Notes: generated from the letters alone by a model not told the origin. Numbered from the stretch's first letter, positions 23,006 through 31,775 are shown. The stretch is 64,000 nt of DNA from Vicinamibacterales bacterium (GCA_041659285.1 JBAZYO010000015.1:1-64000); one strand, 5' to 3'. Numbers and translations: made by a program.

Positions 23006-23697
23006 GCAAGCAACGGCGGGGCGCCCGACACGGCGTCCCGCCGTTCTTCAGCCATGCAGCATCAATTCCCCCAGCTGCTGCCCTGGGGTCCAGCGCCCCC
23101 ATTGATCCCAAGGACCTCTATAAACGGCGACATCTTCCGTGTTAGCGACATTCTCGACTCTCGCGGCAATCGGGGGGCAACAAGAGAGGCCTGAAGGGTC
23201 AGAAGTGCGGGTTCGAAATCGGCGGCAACCCAGAGGTGGTAGACGAGCCCACCTCCGTTCGGCACAACGGGTTCGGCCGAAACGCGCGCGACCCATTCCG
23301 CGCTGGTGAGCAGACGAGGTCATCGAACACGAGACTTGGTTCAGTGTTTGTGCGGACTAACGAACGGAGAACTGGCGAAGCCACCGGAGCACTCATGCAG
23401 AAACTCCAGAGATTCACCGAGCAAGCCGCAACCTTCAGCATCCTGTTCGCCGGGCTTGTCGCCGCAGTCAAGTTCATTGCCTGGGAGGCGGTACAGCTGG
23501 CGATATTCCTGAATGACATGTGGATCTCTGGCCCGGCAGCACACCAGGACTCCTGCCCCTGGAATTAACCTCCTGATGAGAATAATTCCGGCCATGTCCG
23601 TCTATATCAAAGAACGGGCGCGCCCCGTAGAGGCCTTGGCCTGTACGGTCCCCACGCCCATCGGATTTGTCCCAATCCTCGGACAAAAGGGAGCGTT
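23006..23697. other. Mostly gene-poor 690-bp stretch
   Basis: Open frames occur in several registers, but none has a good ribosome binding site or recognisable protein. The only mildly convincing candidate is the small membrane ORF at 23,395. I see no repeat or strong hairpin. It separates the leader-4 gene from the secreted nuclease cluster and may hold that cluster's promoter. Confidence 0.4.
23395..23568 (+). CDS. Possible small membrane protein, 57 aa
   Basis: From ATG 23395: MQKLQRFTEQAATFSILFAGLVAAVKFIAWEAVQLAIFLND, an amphipathic start followed by one hydrophobic helix. The longer frame upstream is Arg-rich and unlikely. No ribosome binding site of quality. It could be a genuine short membrane protein or chance. 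Confidence 0.3.
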   Translation: MQKLQRFTEQAATFSILFAGLVAAVKFIAWEAVQLAIFLNDMWISGPAAHQDSCPWN

Positions 23698-24729
23698 ATG
23701 AGCCGACTTGGGATCGCCGTTCTCGCTGGCTGCCTTCTGTGCGGGTCCGTGGCTTCCGCTCAGGACGGACCGGCGCCCGATTCTCCCCACGACTTCGCGA
23801 TTTCGCGCCAATTGCTGGAAGAAATTGTCCGGCAGGGGACATTCCTTCCCACCTTCAAAATCCGCATGTCTCACCGCTCCGACGTCAAGAGCGCCTCGGA
23901 GGATTGCGAGATTCACCTGGCCGGAGAGCTGCTCGATTTTCCGGTAGGCGACCCGGAGTTCCTGGTCGTTGAACCGCCAAACCTGTGCCGGTTCATGCCG
24001 GGCCAGACGGCGCCCGCGACCGGGTCCACGAAAGCGGCGTGGCGCAACCTGTTCGACACGAAAGTCCTGAACAAGGACTGCGAGGTCACGGGCTTTCCGC
24101 GGTTCTACACCGAGCATGCTTCGGGCAGCGCCGGCCCGTCGAATCCCAATCACATCTTCGAGATTCATCCGGCGACGGCGATCAGCTGCAACCCGGCGCT
24201 GGCGCCGCTGGAGTTCAAGAAGTTCTTCGTAGGTTTCCAGGGGCTGAAGCACATTCAGCCGGCTTCCGCGGACCAGTGCCTGGAGACGTTGCGGCTGTGG
24301 GTCCGCTTCCATAACGAGGGCGGCGAAGGCTGGTATGAGTTCTTCGAGCAGAAGAGCCCCCGGTGCGGCAATCTTGCCATCATCGAAGCCGCGAGCGTCC
24401 CCAAGGAATGGGTCCGGAAGACCGGCGGCGGGCACACGGCCATCGCCCGCGTGACCGCGGACGGCGGAACGCGCCGCACGCTCAAGCTCTACTCGGTCGA
24501 GGGCACTGCCGCCGACGAATGGCTGGAGCGAAGGCTCGCCGGAAAGAAGGCCAGCTCGTCCGACCCTCGCATGCTCCACGGCTTTTTCACCTACGACTAC
24601 TTTGCGATGCTGCGGGAGATCAGTCCCGGCGGCAAGTGGTCCACCAGCACGCAGTGGACCGAGGTGCATTTCCCGATGGCCTTCGTCGTGCTGGGGCCGA
24701 CAACCGTCGTTCCCTGGACCGAACAATAA
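23698..24729 (+). CDS. Secreted hypothetical protein, 343 aa
   Basis: A cleavable signal peptide (MSRLGIAVLAGCLLCGSVASAQ) is followed by an ISRQLLEEIVRQGTFLP segment, a FEIHPATAISC motif near the middle, four or more cysteines, and a C-terminal region reading SPGGKWSTSTQWTEVHFP. EIHP-containing secreted proteins are known as hypotheticals; no enzyme assignment. It is 24 bp upstream of an S1/P1 nuclease gene, so they are probably co-expressed and exported together. Confidence 0.7.
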   Translation: MSRLGIAVLAGCLLCGSVASAQDGPAPDSPHDFAISRQLLEEIVRQGTFLPTFKIRMSHRSDVKSASEDCEIHLAGELLDFPVGDPEFLVVEPPNLCRFMPGQTAPATGSTKAAWRNLFDTKVLNKDCEVTGFPRFYTEHASGSAGPSNPNHIFEIHPATAISCNPALAPLEFKKFFVGFQGLKHIQPASADQCLETLRLWVRFHNEGGEGWYEFFEQKSPRCGNLAIIEAASVPKEWVRKTGGGHTAIARVTADGGTRRTLKLYSVEGTAADEWLERRLAGKKASSSDPRMLHGFFTYDYFAMLREISPGGKWSTSTQWTEVHFPMAFVVLGPTTVVPWTEQ

Positions 24730-24753
24730 CGACAAGAGATACGGGGCCCCCGA

Positions 24754-25563
24754 ATGCCGAGACCTCGACTCATCGCCGTCGCCCTCCTGTGCTGGTGCCT
24801 GACCCCATCGTCAGCCTTCGCCTGGGGCGAGAAGGGCCACCGGATTGTCGCTCTCATCGCGTTGGAGCATCTGAGCCCGGCCGCCAAAAAGGGAGTCGCC
24901 GCCTTGCTGTCTGCCGACCCGGATGGCCGCGTGCGGACCCTGGACGACGCCGCGGTCTGGCCGGACTGGATCAAGCAGGAACGCCCGGAGACCAAGCCCT
25001 GGCACTTCGTGGACATCGAGTACTCGAAGAACTCCTATTCGCGCGCGGCGGATTGCCCGGGGAATGACCACTCGGATTGCATCATCGTGCGGATCGATCG
25101 GTTCCTTGGCGTTCTCGGCAATCAGGGCGCGAGCACGGCGGAGCGGCGCGAAGCCCTCAAGTTCCTTGCTCACCTGGTCGGAGACATCCACCAGCCCCTG
25201 CACTGCGCCGAGCGGAATCACGACCGCGGCGGCAACAACGTGAAGGTGAAATGGTTCGGCAAGAAGATGAACCTGCACCTCCTCTGGGACGCGGGCATCA
25301 TCGACCGGGCCGGCCTGACGGCGGAGGAGTTCACGGAGCTGCTGCTGGAAGACGAAACTGCGCCTCCGGTCAGCGCCCAGCAGGCCGGCACCGTCGTCGC
25401 CTGGGCCGAAGCCGCTCACACCCTCGCCCGCACCCATGCTTACAAAGGGCTGGGCAGCGGATTACTGGGGCAGAAGTACTACGACCAGACGGCGGACGTC
25501 GTCGACGAGCAACTCCTGAAAGCGGGGCTGCGTCTGGCGCGGCTCATCAACTCGGCGTTTTAG
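24754..25563 (+). CDS. S1/P1-type secreted nuclease
   Basis: 269 aa with a signal peptide cleaved before Trp-24, so the mature N-terminal Trp (WGEKGH) can ligate zinc, as in nuclease P1. Further ligand motifs: WPDWIKQE, WHFVDIEY, HLVGDIHQPLHC, DRGGNN and NLHLLWD. This is the full trinuclear zinc set, so an active nuclease/3'-nucleotidase for single-stranded nucleic acid in the periplasm or medium is expected. It is unusual cargo on a mobilizable element. Neighbours on both sides are also exported or membrane proteins. Confidence 0.93.
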   Translation: MPRPRLIAVALLCWCLTPSSAFAWGEKGHRIVALIALEHLSPAAKKGVAALLSADPDGRVRTLDDAAVWPDWIKQERPETKPWHFVDIEYSKNSYSRAADCPGNDHSDCIIVRIDRFLGVLGNQGASTAERREALKFLAHLVGDIHQPLHCAERNHDRGGNNVKVKWFGKKMNLHLLWDAGIIDRAGLTAEEFTELLLEDETAPPVSAQQAGTVVAWAEAAHTLARTHAYKGLGSGLLGQKYYDQTADVVDEQLLKAGLRLARLINSAF

Positions 25564-25574
25564 AGGAACGATTC

Positions 25575-25880
25575 ATGCCACCCACTCCAAGCGGCGTCAC
25601 CGGCACCGTTTACATCTTCTGGGATGACGACCACGACCTCGAAGAAACGGTCGACAAGTATCGCGCGTGCGTTCAGTCCGCGAATACAGTGGGCGGCTGC
25701 ACGGTGCGCAGCCGCGTTGTAGAGGTCGGGGACACCACGGCGCCCGGTTTCAAGTACTGGTCCACGAAGGCCACCATTGAAGTCGTGGGTGTGAGGGACG
25801 GTGAAGTCGTTGACCGCCTGAGAAATCCGAGCGTGAAATGTGCCGCCATCCACACAATGGTTAGCGAGATGTGCTCATGA
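25575..25880 (+). CDS. Hypothetical protein, 101 aa
   Basis: ATG 25575 with GAGGAACG upstream, 11 bp after the nuclease stop. The protein has three cysteines and a beta-rich pattern (GTVYIFWDDDHDLEETVDKYRAC, WSTKATIEVVGV). No signal peptide. Four bases overlap the next start (ATGA at 25877-25880), so it is translationally coupled to it. No family recognised. Confidence 0.6.
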   Translation: MPPTPSGVTGTVYIFWDDDHDLEETVDKYRACVQSANTVGGCTVRSRVVEVGDTTAPGFKYWSTKATIEVVGVRDGEVVDRLRNPSVKCAAIHTMVSEMCS

Positions 25881-26881
25881 CAGCCCACCGACGGGCGGCC
25901 ATTGTTGTCATCGCGAGTGTTGCCCTCGCCACCTTCGCGGCCGTCGAAGCGGCCGTCGCACAGGACCCGGTGCCGAGCACGCTGGCGCCAGCCGCCTTCG
26001 TGAGTGGACTGGAAGCGTCCTCACCACAGAGCAGCGGCGCGGATGCACCGCTGCAACCCCTCATCGATCGGCGCAGCACCATCCGGATTGCTGTTGATAA
26101 CGACAAGGCAAGGGCGGAGTGCCAGCGCATTCAGGCCGCCCGGTGTCTGGTCACCCTGCGCGTGCAGGCACGGCTCCAGAAGAAAGGGGCGGCCACGATG
26201 ACGCCTCTACCCCTCGACAACTACACGTCGGTCGAAGAGGCGACAGTTAAGGACAAGCCCACGTACTCGATGGTGACGCACGACAAGACCATTGAGATCA
26301 CCAGGGGTGACAGCGGCTACGGGCTTGATCAGACTGCCCCTGGCACCTTCATCAGCCTGGCCGCCCTTGGCGTGCAGCCCGGCGACCGCCTCTATCTGAA
26401 GATCACCAATATCCGGAATCAGTTGGACATGGACTACATCACGGAGGTGGGCGAGTTCGGCTGGAACAGCCGCGTCGCAGATTCGTTTCTCCTGTTGCGG
26501 CGGTTGAAGGTGTCGGAGCAGGACGAGAAGGATGGCGTCAAGGACGTCAATTTCCGGCCCGCGCCCGGCGTGAGCTTTGGGTGGGTCTACACCTCGCGCA
26601 CCAATGCGTTCTGGCGGGCTGTCGCTCCGGGTCTGGGATACGGTGTGTCGTTCACTGACTGGAGCGACCCGGCCTTCGACCCTGCAACCGGGAAATTCGC
26701 AAAGGGAACCGAGTCGAGCAAGATTGAGATCGCGGCGGGTCCGATCGTGACGCTCTTCGACAACACCCTACAGCTGTCGTTCGGCTGGAATCTTAATGTG
26801 CGCCAGGATCGGCGTTACGTCGCGATCGGTTTCAGCTTCTTCAAGCTGAGTGAGAAACTCACGTCGTTGATCAAGCAGTAA
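25877..26881 (+). CDS. Exported beta-rich protein, possibly outer-membrane associated, 334 aa
   Basis: MTAHRRAAIVVIASVALATFAAVEAAVAQ is a signal peptide. After a middle domain (DYITEVGEFGWNSRVADSFLLLRRL) the C-terminal ~120 residues alternate hydrophobic and polar residues (GVSFGWVYTSRTNAFWRAVAPGLGYGVSF, AAGPIVTLFDNTLQLSFGWNLN, VAIGFSFFKL), as in beta-strands of outer-membrane barrels. ATG overlaps the upstream stop; a GTG at 25871 is the alternative start. Not recognised as a named family. Confidence 0.65.
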   Translation: MTAHRRAAIVVIASVALATFAAVEAAVAQDPVPSTLAPAAFVSGLEASSPQSSGADAPLQPLIDRRSTIRIAVDNDKARAECQRIQAARCLVTLRVQARLQKKGAATMTPLPLDNYTSVEEATVKDKPTYSMVTHDKTIEITRGDSGYGLDQTAPGTFISLAALGVQPGDRLYLKITNIRNQLDMDYITEVGEFGWNSRVADSFLLLRRLKVSEQDEKDGVKDVNFRPAPGVSFGWVYTSRTNAFWRAVAPGLGYGVSFTDWSDPAFDPATGKFAKGTESSKIEIAAGPIVTLFDNTLQLSFGWNLNVRQDRRYVAIGFSFFKLSEKLTSLIKQ

Positions 26882-26895
26882 GAAACGGGCACGCA

Positions 26896-28455
26896 ATGGA
26901 CAACGCCGAATTGGTCAGCTCGCTGTTTCCACAGGAACTCGGAACCGCCGCAGCGGGCGAGGCCAGGATCTCTTTCAGGAACACCGGCACGGACGTGTGG
27001 ACGCGCGCGGCCGGATGCCGCCTGGGCGCGGTCGATGACTTCGATCCGTTCTACAAGCGCGACACGCGCGTGGACCTGCCGGACGGTGCAGTCGTTCGAC
27101 CGGGAGAGACTTTCGAGTTTCAGTTCGCGCTTCAGGCGCCGGCGGCTCCCGGGTCCTATCACACCAACTGGCAGATGATCCGCGAAGGGGTAAGTTGGTT
27201 CGGTCCGATCGTCGCGGCCGACATCGCCGTCACTGGCGACCACGTCGTCGATGCGAGCACCATCGATCAGAAGCTCCTGATGGGGTATCAGGGCTGGTTC
27301 GGATGCCGCGGTGATGGTTCCGTCGTGAATGACTGGCAGCATTGGTCCGAGCGCACGCCGCCAGGCCCGGAAAGCGTCCGCGTTGATTTGTGGCCCGACA
27401 CGCGCGACTACGACGCGGATGAACTCTTCGACACTCAGTTCAGGTTCCCCGATGGCTCCCCGGCCCGCGTGTTTTCGAGTTACAACGCGAAGACCATTCG
27501 CAGGCACTTCGGTTGGATGAAGCAATACGGAATCGACGGCGTGTCGATCGGCCGTTTCACGGTGGGCGTGAACAACCCCGTCGATGTCCAGAAGACGCTG
27601 CGCCAGCTTGAACACGTGCGCCAGGCCGCCGAGGAACACGGGCGGGTCATCTTCATCGCGTACGACATCACTGGGCACAATGAGGCCACGCTGATTCAGG
27701 ACATCCAGCGCGACTGGGTCAGGCTGGTCGACGAGGTCCGGATCACGGACAGCCCGAGCTACCTCAGGCACCACGGGCAGCCGCTGCTGATGCTGTGGGG
27801 CCTCGCGGCGGAGAACAGGCCCGGGGGGCCGGAACAGGCGACCCGGATTCTCCGGTTCTTTCAGCAGAACGGCAACGCGCGTTACCGCGCCACGATCATG
27901 GGAGGCGTCCCAACGACGTGGCGACAGCTCGGGACGCAAGATCCCCGTTGGGCCGAGGTGTTTCGGCTCTTCGACGTCATCTGCCCGTGGATGGTGAATC
28001 AGTTCACGAACGAGGCTGACGCCGTTGCCTGGTACCGCGATGTCTTCGTCGGTGACATTGGCGATTGCCGCGCGCGCGGCGCCGGATATGTGGCGACCGT
28101 GTTCCCGGGGTTCTCGTGGCGCAACGTGGAGACCAGAAATGGCAGGCCCCAGCCGCCGCCGCTGAACGAAGTTCCCCGCCACGGCGGCAGGTTCTACTGG
28201 AGGCAGGTTTATGAGGCCGTCCAGGCCGGCTCAACCGCGGTCCTCTGCGCGATGTTCGACGAGTGTGACGAAGGCACCGCGATGTTCAAGGTCGCCGAAT
28301 CCCAGACGCAGACACCAGTTGGATGCGGTTTTGTAACGCTGGACGCTGATGGCCAGGCGTTACCCAGCGATTGGTACCTCAGACTGGCGGGCGAGACCGG
28401 CAGGATGCTGCGAGGCGAGGTTCCAGCCACAGAGGCCATCCCGATCGCACCGTGA
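26896..28455 (+). CDS. NBR1-Ig-like domain fused to GH71/GH99-like domain, 519 aa
   Basis: Residues 1-110 match an NBR1-type Ig domain: ARISFRNTGTDVWT, RLGAVDDFDPF, VRPGETFEFQF, PGSYHTNWQMIREGVSWFG. From about 130 a barrel-like domain starts LLMGYQGWFGCRGDG and continues through MKQYGIDGVSIGRF and AAEEHGRVIFIAYDITG to YWRQVYEAVQAGSTAVLCAMFDECDEGT. This fits the glycoside hydrolase 71/99-like (xylosidase-annotated) superfamily. No signal peptide is visible, unlike its neighbours. Substrate cannot be predicted. It closes the 23,698-28,455 cluster, 14 bp after the previous gene. Confidence 0.8.
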   Translation: MDNAELVSSLFPQELGTAAAGEARISFRNTGTDVWTRAAGCRLGAVDDFDPFYKRDTRVDLPDGAVVRPGETFEFQFALQAPAAPGSYHTNWQMIREGVSWFGPIVAADIAVTGDHVVDASTIDQKLLMGYQGWFGCRGDGSVVNDWQHWSERTPPGPESVRVDLWPDTRDYDADELFDTQFRFPDGSPARVFSSYNAKTIRRHFGWMKQYGIDGVSIGRFTVGVNNPVDVQKTLRQLEHVRQAAEEHGRVIFIAYDITGHNEATLIQDIQRDWVRLVDEVRITDSPSYLRHHGQPLLMLWGLAAENRPGGPEQATRILRFFQQNGNARYRATIMGGVPTTWRQLGTQDPRWAEVFRLFDVICPWMVNQFTNEADAVAWYRDVFVGDIGDCRARGAGYVATVFPGFSWRNVETRNGRPQPPPLNEVPRHGGRFYWRQVYEAVQAGSTAVLCAMFDECDEGTAMFKVAESQTQTPVGCGFVTLDADGQALPSDWYLRLAGETGRMLRGEVPATEAIPIAP

Positions 28456-28582
28456 TGGATGACGACACCAGTCTGGAGGCTGACGCAACGACGGCGGGCG
28501 ACTGACACAGCCTACTCACGCGGACATGGGCTGATCTGGCCCAAGGAGCCCGGCGTCCACCGATTGGTTCCATGCTTGGTTG

Positions 28583-28611
28583 TTGACCTTTTTTGAACGC
28601 CCCTTCAGAAT
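28583..28611 (+). promoter_or_regulatory. Candidate sigma-70 promoter for three-gene operon
   Basis: TTGACC (28583-28588), 17-bp spacer, CAGAAT (28606-28611). The start codon follows 45 bp later after TAAAGGAGA. This gives the operon its own transcription unit, separate from the GH-like gene upstream. Confidence 0.45.
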
Positions 28612-28656
28612 GCCTGCCGGGCTTCGGTGGCGGCAGGAAAGAGGCTAAAGGAGACT

Positions 28657-29682
28657 ATGCCGTTCAGCAGTAACGACCTACCGGCCATCGTTAAGCAACT
28701 GGAGGTGATGGCGACGTTCGACCAGGTCAAGGATCTCTTCAGGCAGCGGCAAGTCGTGTTCTCAGCTCCGAATTGGGAAACGTTCGTTGGTGAGCGCCTC
28801 TACCCGGCGGTCGAGAAGGGCACCATCACGGCGGACCACCTCGGCAACCTCCTCGCCCAAGCCGAAGAGCATGGCAGCCAGCACGTGATGCTCTACCGCG
28901 CGCCGAAGAGCCGGGCCGTAGCGTCGGTCAATGACGCCAAGGTCCGACAGGGGATAAAGCATTCAGGTTTCGGTGACATTCTAGACGCGCCGCGCGTTCT
29001 TGACGGCGCAGACCAGCCGACATGGATAGAAGCACGCGTCGAATTGACGCCGAACGCGCAGCCCAAAGCGCTGGTTGTGAAGCAGGTTGCGACCCGCGAG
29101 CACCTCGAACGTCTCGATGAGAAGCGCGAAGGCACGCGCATGAGAGTCGAGTACGACATTCAAAAGAGGCGAGCGATTAATCTCGTCAAACTGCACGTTG
29201 ACGGACTCGTCGAAGTGCGCATTCAGACCCACCAGCGGCCGAACTACTTTCACGAGGCCGGGCAACTGCTGCTTCAGTTGAACCATTTGCTCCCGGTCGG
29301 CGAAATCAAGCCCGCGCCGATTACGACGGCGAGGAACAACCTCTTTGAGAAGCGGCGATCGCTCGCGAGCAGCGTGCGTTACACCAACTCGACGCTGAAA
29401 AACAGTCGCGGCAACACCATCGTCGCCGCTGCGGGCGCAGGCGAGGACGGCGACCTCTTCTCCGACAAGGGCATGACGTCGAGCCTCGACCAGTTCGTCG
29501 CACACGAAGGCTATTGTGATGCCTCGAACGTCTGGTTTAAGGTCGGCCAGAAGCCGAACGGTGACCCCAAATGGGTCCACGTGCTGCTGTCGGGCAAGGA
29601 TAACGAGTTTGCGCTGACCAGCCAGTGTTCCATGAAAGAATACGAGTACGTGCTGTCAGAGTTGAGGGCTCACAATAGGTGA
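28657..29682 (+). CDS. First gene of coupled three-gene operon, 341 aa, unknown
   Basis: ATG 28657 has TAAAGGAGA at ideal spacing. No known domain recognised. Helical N-terminus (ATFDQVKDLFRQRQVVFSAPNWETFVGERLYPAVEKG), then a beta-rich core (RMRVEYDIQKRRAINLVKLHVDGLVEVRI) and a C-terminal alpha/beta segment (VWFKVGQKPNGDPKWVHVLLSG). No membrane segment or signal peptide, so cytoplasmic. The stop overlaps the next start as GTGA. The strict coupling to a small winged-helix-like protein and a membrane protein suggests a complex. Confidence 0.75.
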   Translation: MPFSSNDLPAIVKQLEVMATFDQVKDLFRQRQVVFSAPNWETFVGERLYPAVEKGTITADHLGNLLAQAEEHGSQHVMLYRAPKSRAVASVNDAKVRQGIKHSGFGDILDAPRVLDGADQPTWIEARVELTPNAQPKALVVKQVATREHLERLDEKREGTRMRVEYDIQKRRAINLVKLHVDGLVEVRIQTHQRPNYFHEAGQLLLQLNHLLPVGEIKPAPITTARNNLFEKRRSLASSVRYTNSTLKNSRGNTIVAAAGAGEDGDLFSDKGMTSSLDQFVAHEGYCDASNVWFKVGQKPNGDPKWVHVLLSGKDNEFALTSQCSMKEYEYVLSELRAHNR

Positions 29683-30008
29683 GTTGGATAAAGTTGGCCA
29701 GGTCTTCCGTTCGCGATCGTCTCGCTGGCCTGCTCAAGAAGGGCGAAGCGCGCGAATACACGCTTCAGCAGCTGTACCTGCTGGTGAAGCCGTCCTCGCC
29801 CGAACAGCTGGCCCTTGCGCTCGACGAGTTGGAGCGAAGCGGCGTCATCACGAAAGTCTATCGGGTCGAGTCGCCCCGCTCGCATGGCGGCATCGGTGAC
29901 TTCAAGTCGATCGGGGCGATACCCAAGACGATTCATGATTGGACCGTCGATGAGGATGTCGACGTCGATCCCTCCCTCATCCGGCCGATCATCAAGACGC
30001 CCGCGTGA
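29679..30008 (+). CDS. Second gene of operon: winged-helix-like protein, 109 aa
   Basis: GTG 29679 overlaps the upstream stop by 4 bp. The sequence LAGLLKKGEAREYTLQQLYLLVKPSSPEQLALALDELERSGVITKVYRVESP has the helix-helix-helix-wing pattern of a wHTH with a leucine-rich recognition region. The C-terminal tail is acidic (DEDVDVDPS). Could be a DNA-binding regulator or a middle component bridging its two partners. The stop overlaps the third gene as GTGA. Confidence 0.7.
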   Translation: MSWIKLARSSVRDRLAGLLKKGEAREYTLQQLYLLVKPSSPEQLALALDELERSGVITKVYRVESPRSHGGIGDFKSIGAIPKTIHDWTVDEDVDVDPSLIRPIIKTPA

Positions 30009-30481
30009 GTCCTGACGACGGCCTCGCGCAACGAACACGAGACGCGGCACAAGAAATCATGGTGCGCGTCGGCAAGAAGAGAACTCCGTCCGAGCGCTTG
30101 CAGGAACTGCAGGAACAGCTGAAGCTCTTGCCCGTGGAGATTCGCAGCGCCGTCGAGATGCTGGTTACGTGGGAGGAGGGGCTGATGAGCGATTTGCACT
30201 CGGACAAGACAGTGGCACGCCGAGATCGGGTCGGGCTAAGTGTGAGCGGCGCCATCGGACTTCTCTTATTGTTAGGAATCGCGATTGCGATTCCGGACCC
30301 TTCAGACTTTCAGGAGAGGGTCTTCATTATCGTTCTTGGCATTGCCGGCGCTGCGGCAGGCGCCTTCTTGCCAGGAGCGATCAACGTCGAAGGCGGATAC
30401 CGCCCAACGGTGTGGGTCCGCGCCGGCGGCGCCATCGGCTTCGCCGTCTTCCTGATCCTGGTCTATCGATTCCTGCTTTAG
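30005..30481 (+). CDS. Third gene of operon: membrane protein with cytoplasmic N-terminal domain, 158 aa
   Basis: GTG start in a 4-bp overlap. Residues 1-78 are charged and helical (SERLQELQEQLKLLPVEIRSAVEML). Three hydrophobic segments follow (about 79-96, 104-124 and 137-158: SVSGAIGLLLLLGIAIAI, VFIIVLGIAGAAAGAFLPG, AGGAIGFAVFLILVYRFLL). A cytoplasmic sensor plus DNA-binding-like adaptor plus membrane effector is a common layout of abortive-infection systems; this analogy is inference. Confidence 0.72.
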   Translation: MSPDDGLAQRTRDAAQEIMVRVGKKRTPSERLQELQEQLKLLPVEIRSAVEMLVTWEEGLMSDLHSDKTVARRDRVGLSVSGAIGLLLLLGIAIAIPDPSDFQERVFIIVLGIAGAAAGAFLPGAINVEGGYRPTVWVRAGGAIGFAVFLILVYRFLL

Positions 30482-30707
30482 CGTCCGGCGTGCCCTGCGA
30501 AATCGCGTCGGTGCGTCACCCTGATGTGACCCCGTGTGGCGCTATTTTCAGGACGCTTCTTTGAACATCCGGTACCCCGCCAACAGCAAATCTTGCGCCT
30601 TGCCACAGGGCGAACCGCGCCACGGTGGCAACCCCCGACGCCGATGTGCTCCAGGGTGAACCGCGTCGCCTCTCTGATGCCTTAAGGGAGGATAAACCGG
30701 CGCAGGG

Positions 30708-31775
30708 TCAACGCAGATACTCACCTTCGTCGTCCGGCTCTCCCGTGCGGCCCGGCGGCGGCTGGCGCGACTCCGCGGCAGCGGCCTTCACCGCCTTGAC
30801 ATCCGCGGGGTCGATCCACTGGCGTCCGCGCGAATGCGCCGTCACCGACCGTCCCTCCCTTTTCCACGGGCAACGGAGAATCCGCCAGACCGGCCGGCCG
30901 TCATGGACGTGCTTCGGGTGCAGGAACAGCAGGCCCAGACTAAGTTCCCGTGCAATTTCCTTGGTCGCGAATCCTGAAAGGCCGCAGAGCATCACCGTCG
31001 TCACATCGGCATCCGTGTCGAAAGGCTTCCGGCACATGACGAAGACGCCGTAGTCCCATCCGTAATCAGTCGTCCCGAAAGGCAAGTCCGCCTTCAGGAA
31101 AACGGCCTTCGACTCGCCGAGCGACAGATTGATCTGTTTCCCTTTTCGTTTCGACGGCCGCTCGCCGCCGCCGTCTTCGATAAGGACTTCGATTCCGATC
31201 GCGCCATTCGCCCCCGCCGACGCGCAAAACGGGGTCTTCCTGTCGCTGGCTTGCCAATCGTTCCAGACGAACTTGAACGGAGTCCCAAGTCCGCCCTTTG
31301 GCTGCTTTGAACTGTCCGCCAGCGCCTCAAGCCCCGCGCGGCAGGCATCGTTGTACTTGGGAGAGCCGATAATGACGCAGTTTCGTGTCTTCATTTTCGC
31401 GATGATGTCGCCGCTATCGGGTGCATCCAGATGAATGCCCTCCTTCAAGAGGAACCCCATCGCATCGGTATCCTCCTGGCGTATGCCGTGCGCGTCGCGG
31501 GACAGGAAACTGGCAGCAGTCGTGCCGGCGAAGCTCCGCCACACCTCAGCCGTTTCGAGCGTGAGGAAGTCGACGCCATACTGGTCCCCCAAGCTCATCA
31601 GGATCTGAAGTTCTTCCCGGCTGGTGCTTCCCCAGCGGTCTTGCCGGAACTTCTCGATATGCCTGCGGTTGACGCCGTAGTCTTCTTCCATCCCCTGGGC
31701 GTTCTGCCCAAGCGTCTTGAGAAGCTTCGTCATGTGAGCGACGAGCTGACGACGGGGCTTTCGGTTCTTGTCCAT
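30708..31775 (-). CDS. HTH-domain protein with unknown ligand/enzyme-like domain, 355 aa
   Basis: The N-terminal ~80 residues look like an HTH (LVAHMTKLLKTLGQNAQGMEEDYGVNRRHIEKFRQDRWG). The rest is an alpha/beta domain: IIAKMKTRNCVIIGSPKYNDACRAGLEAL has the strand-glycine-helix look of a Rossmann or SLOG/TIR-type fold, and VTTVMLCGLSGFATKEIAREL is a second such element. A sensor-type regulator is plausible. It is divergent from the right-end membrane cluster (32,034-34,826), across an AT-richer promoter region. Confidence 0.65.
   Translation of the reverse strand: MDKNRKPRRQLVAHMTKLLKTLGQNAQGMEEDYGVNRRHIEKFRQDRWGSTSREELQILMSLGDQYGVDFLTLETAEVWRSFAGTTAASFLSRDAHGIRQEDTDAMGFLLKEGIHLDAPDSGDIIAKMKTRNCVIIGSPKYNDACRAGLEALADSSKQPKGGLGTPFKFVWNDWQASDRKTPFCASAGANGAIGIEVLIEDGGGERPSKRKGKQINLSLGESKAVFLKADLPFGTTDYGWDYGVFVMCRKPFDTDADVTTVMLCGLSGFATKEIARELSLGLLFLHPKHVHDGRPVWRILRCPWKREGRSVTAHSRGRQWIDPADVKAVKAAAAESRQPPPGRTGEPDDEGEYLR

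Noticed and set aside
23054..23194. 46-codon ORF starting MQHQFPQLLPWG
   Set aside because: No ribosome binding site, no conserved pattern and competing open frames on the other strand; not enough to call a gene.
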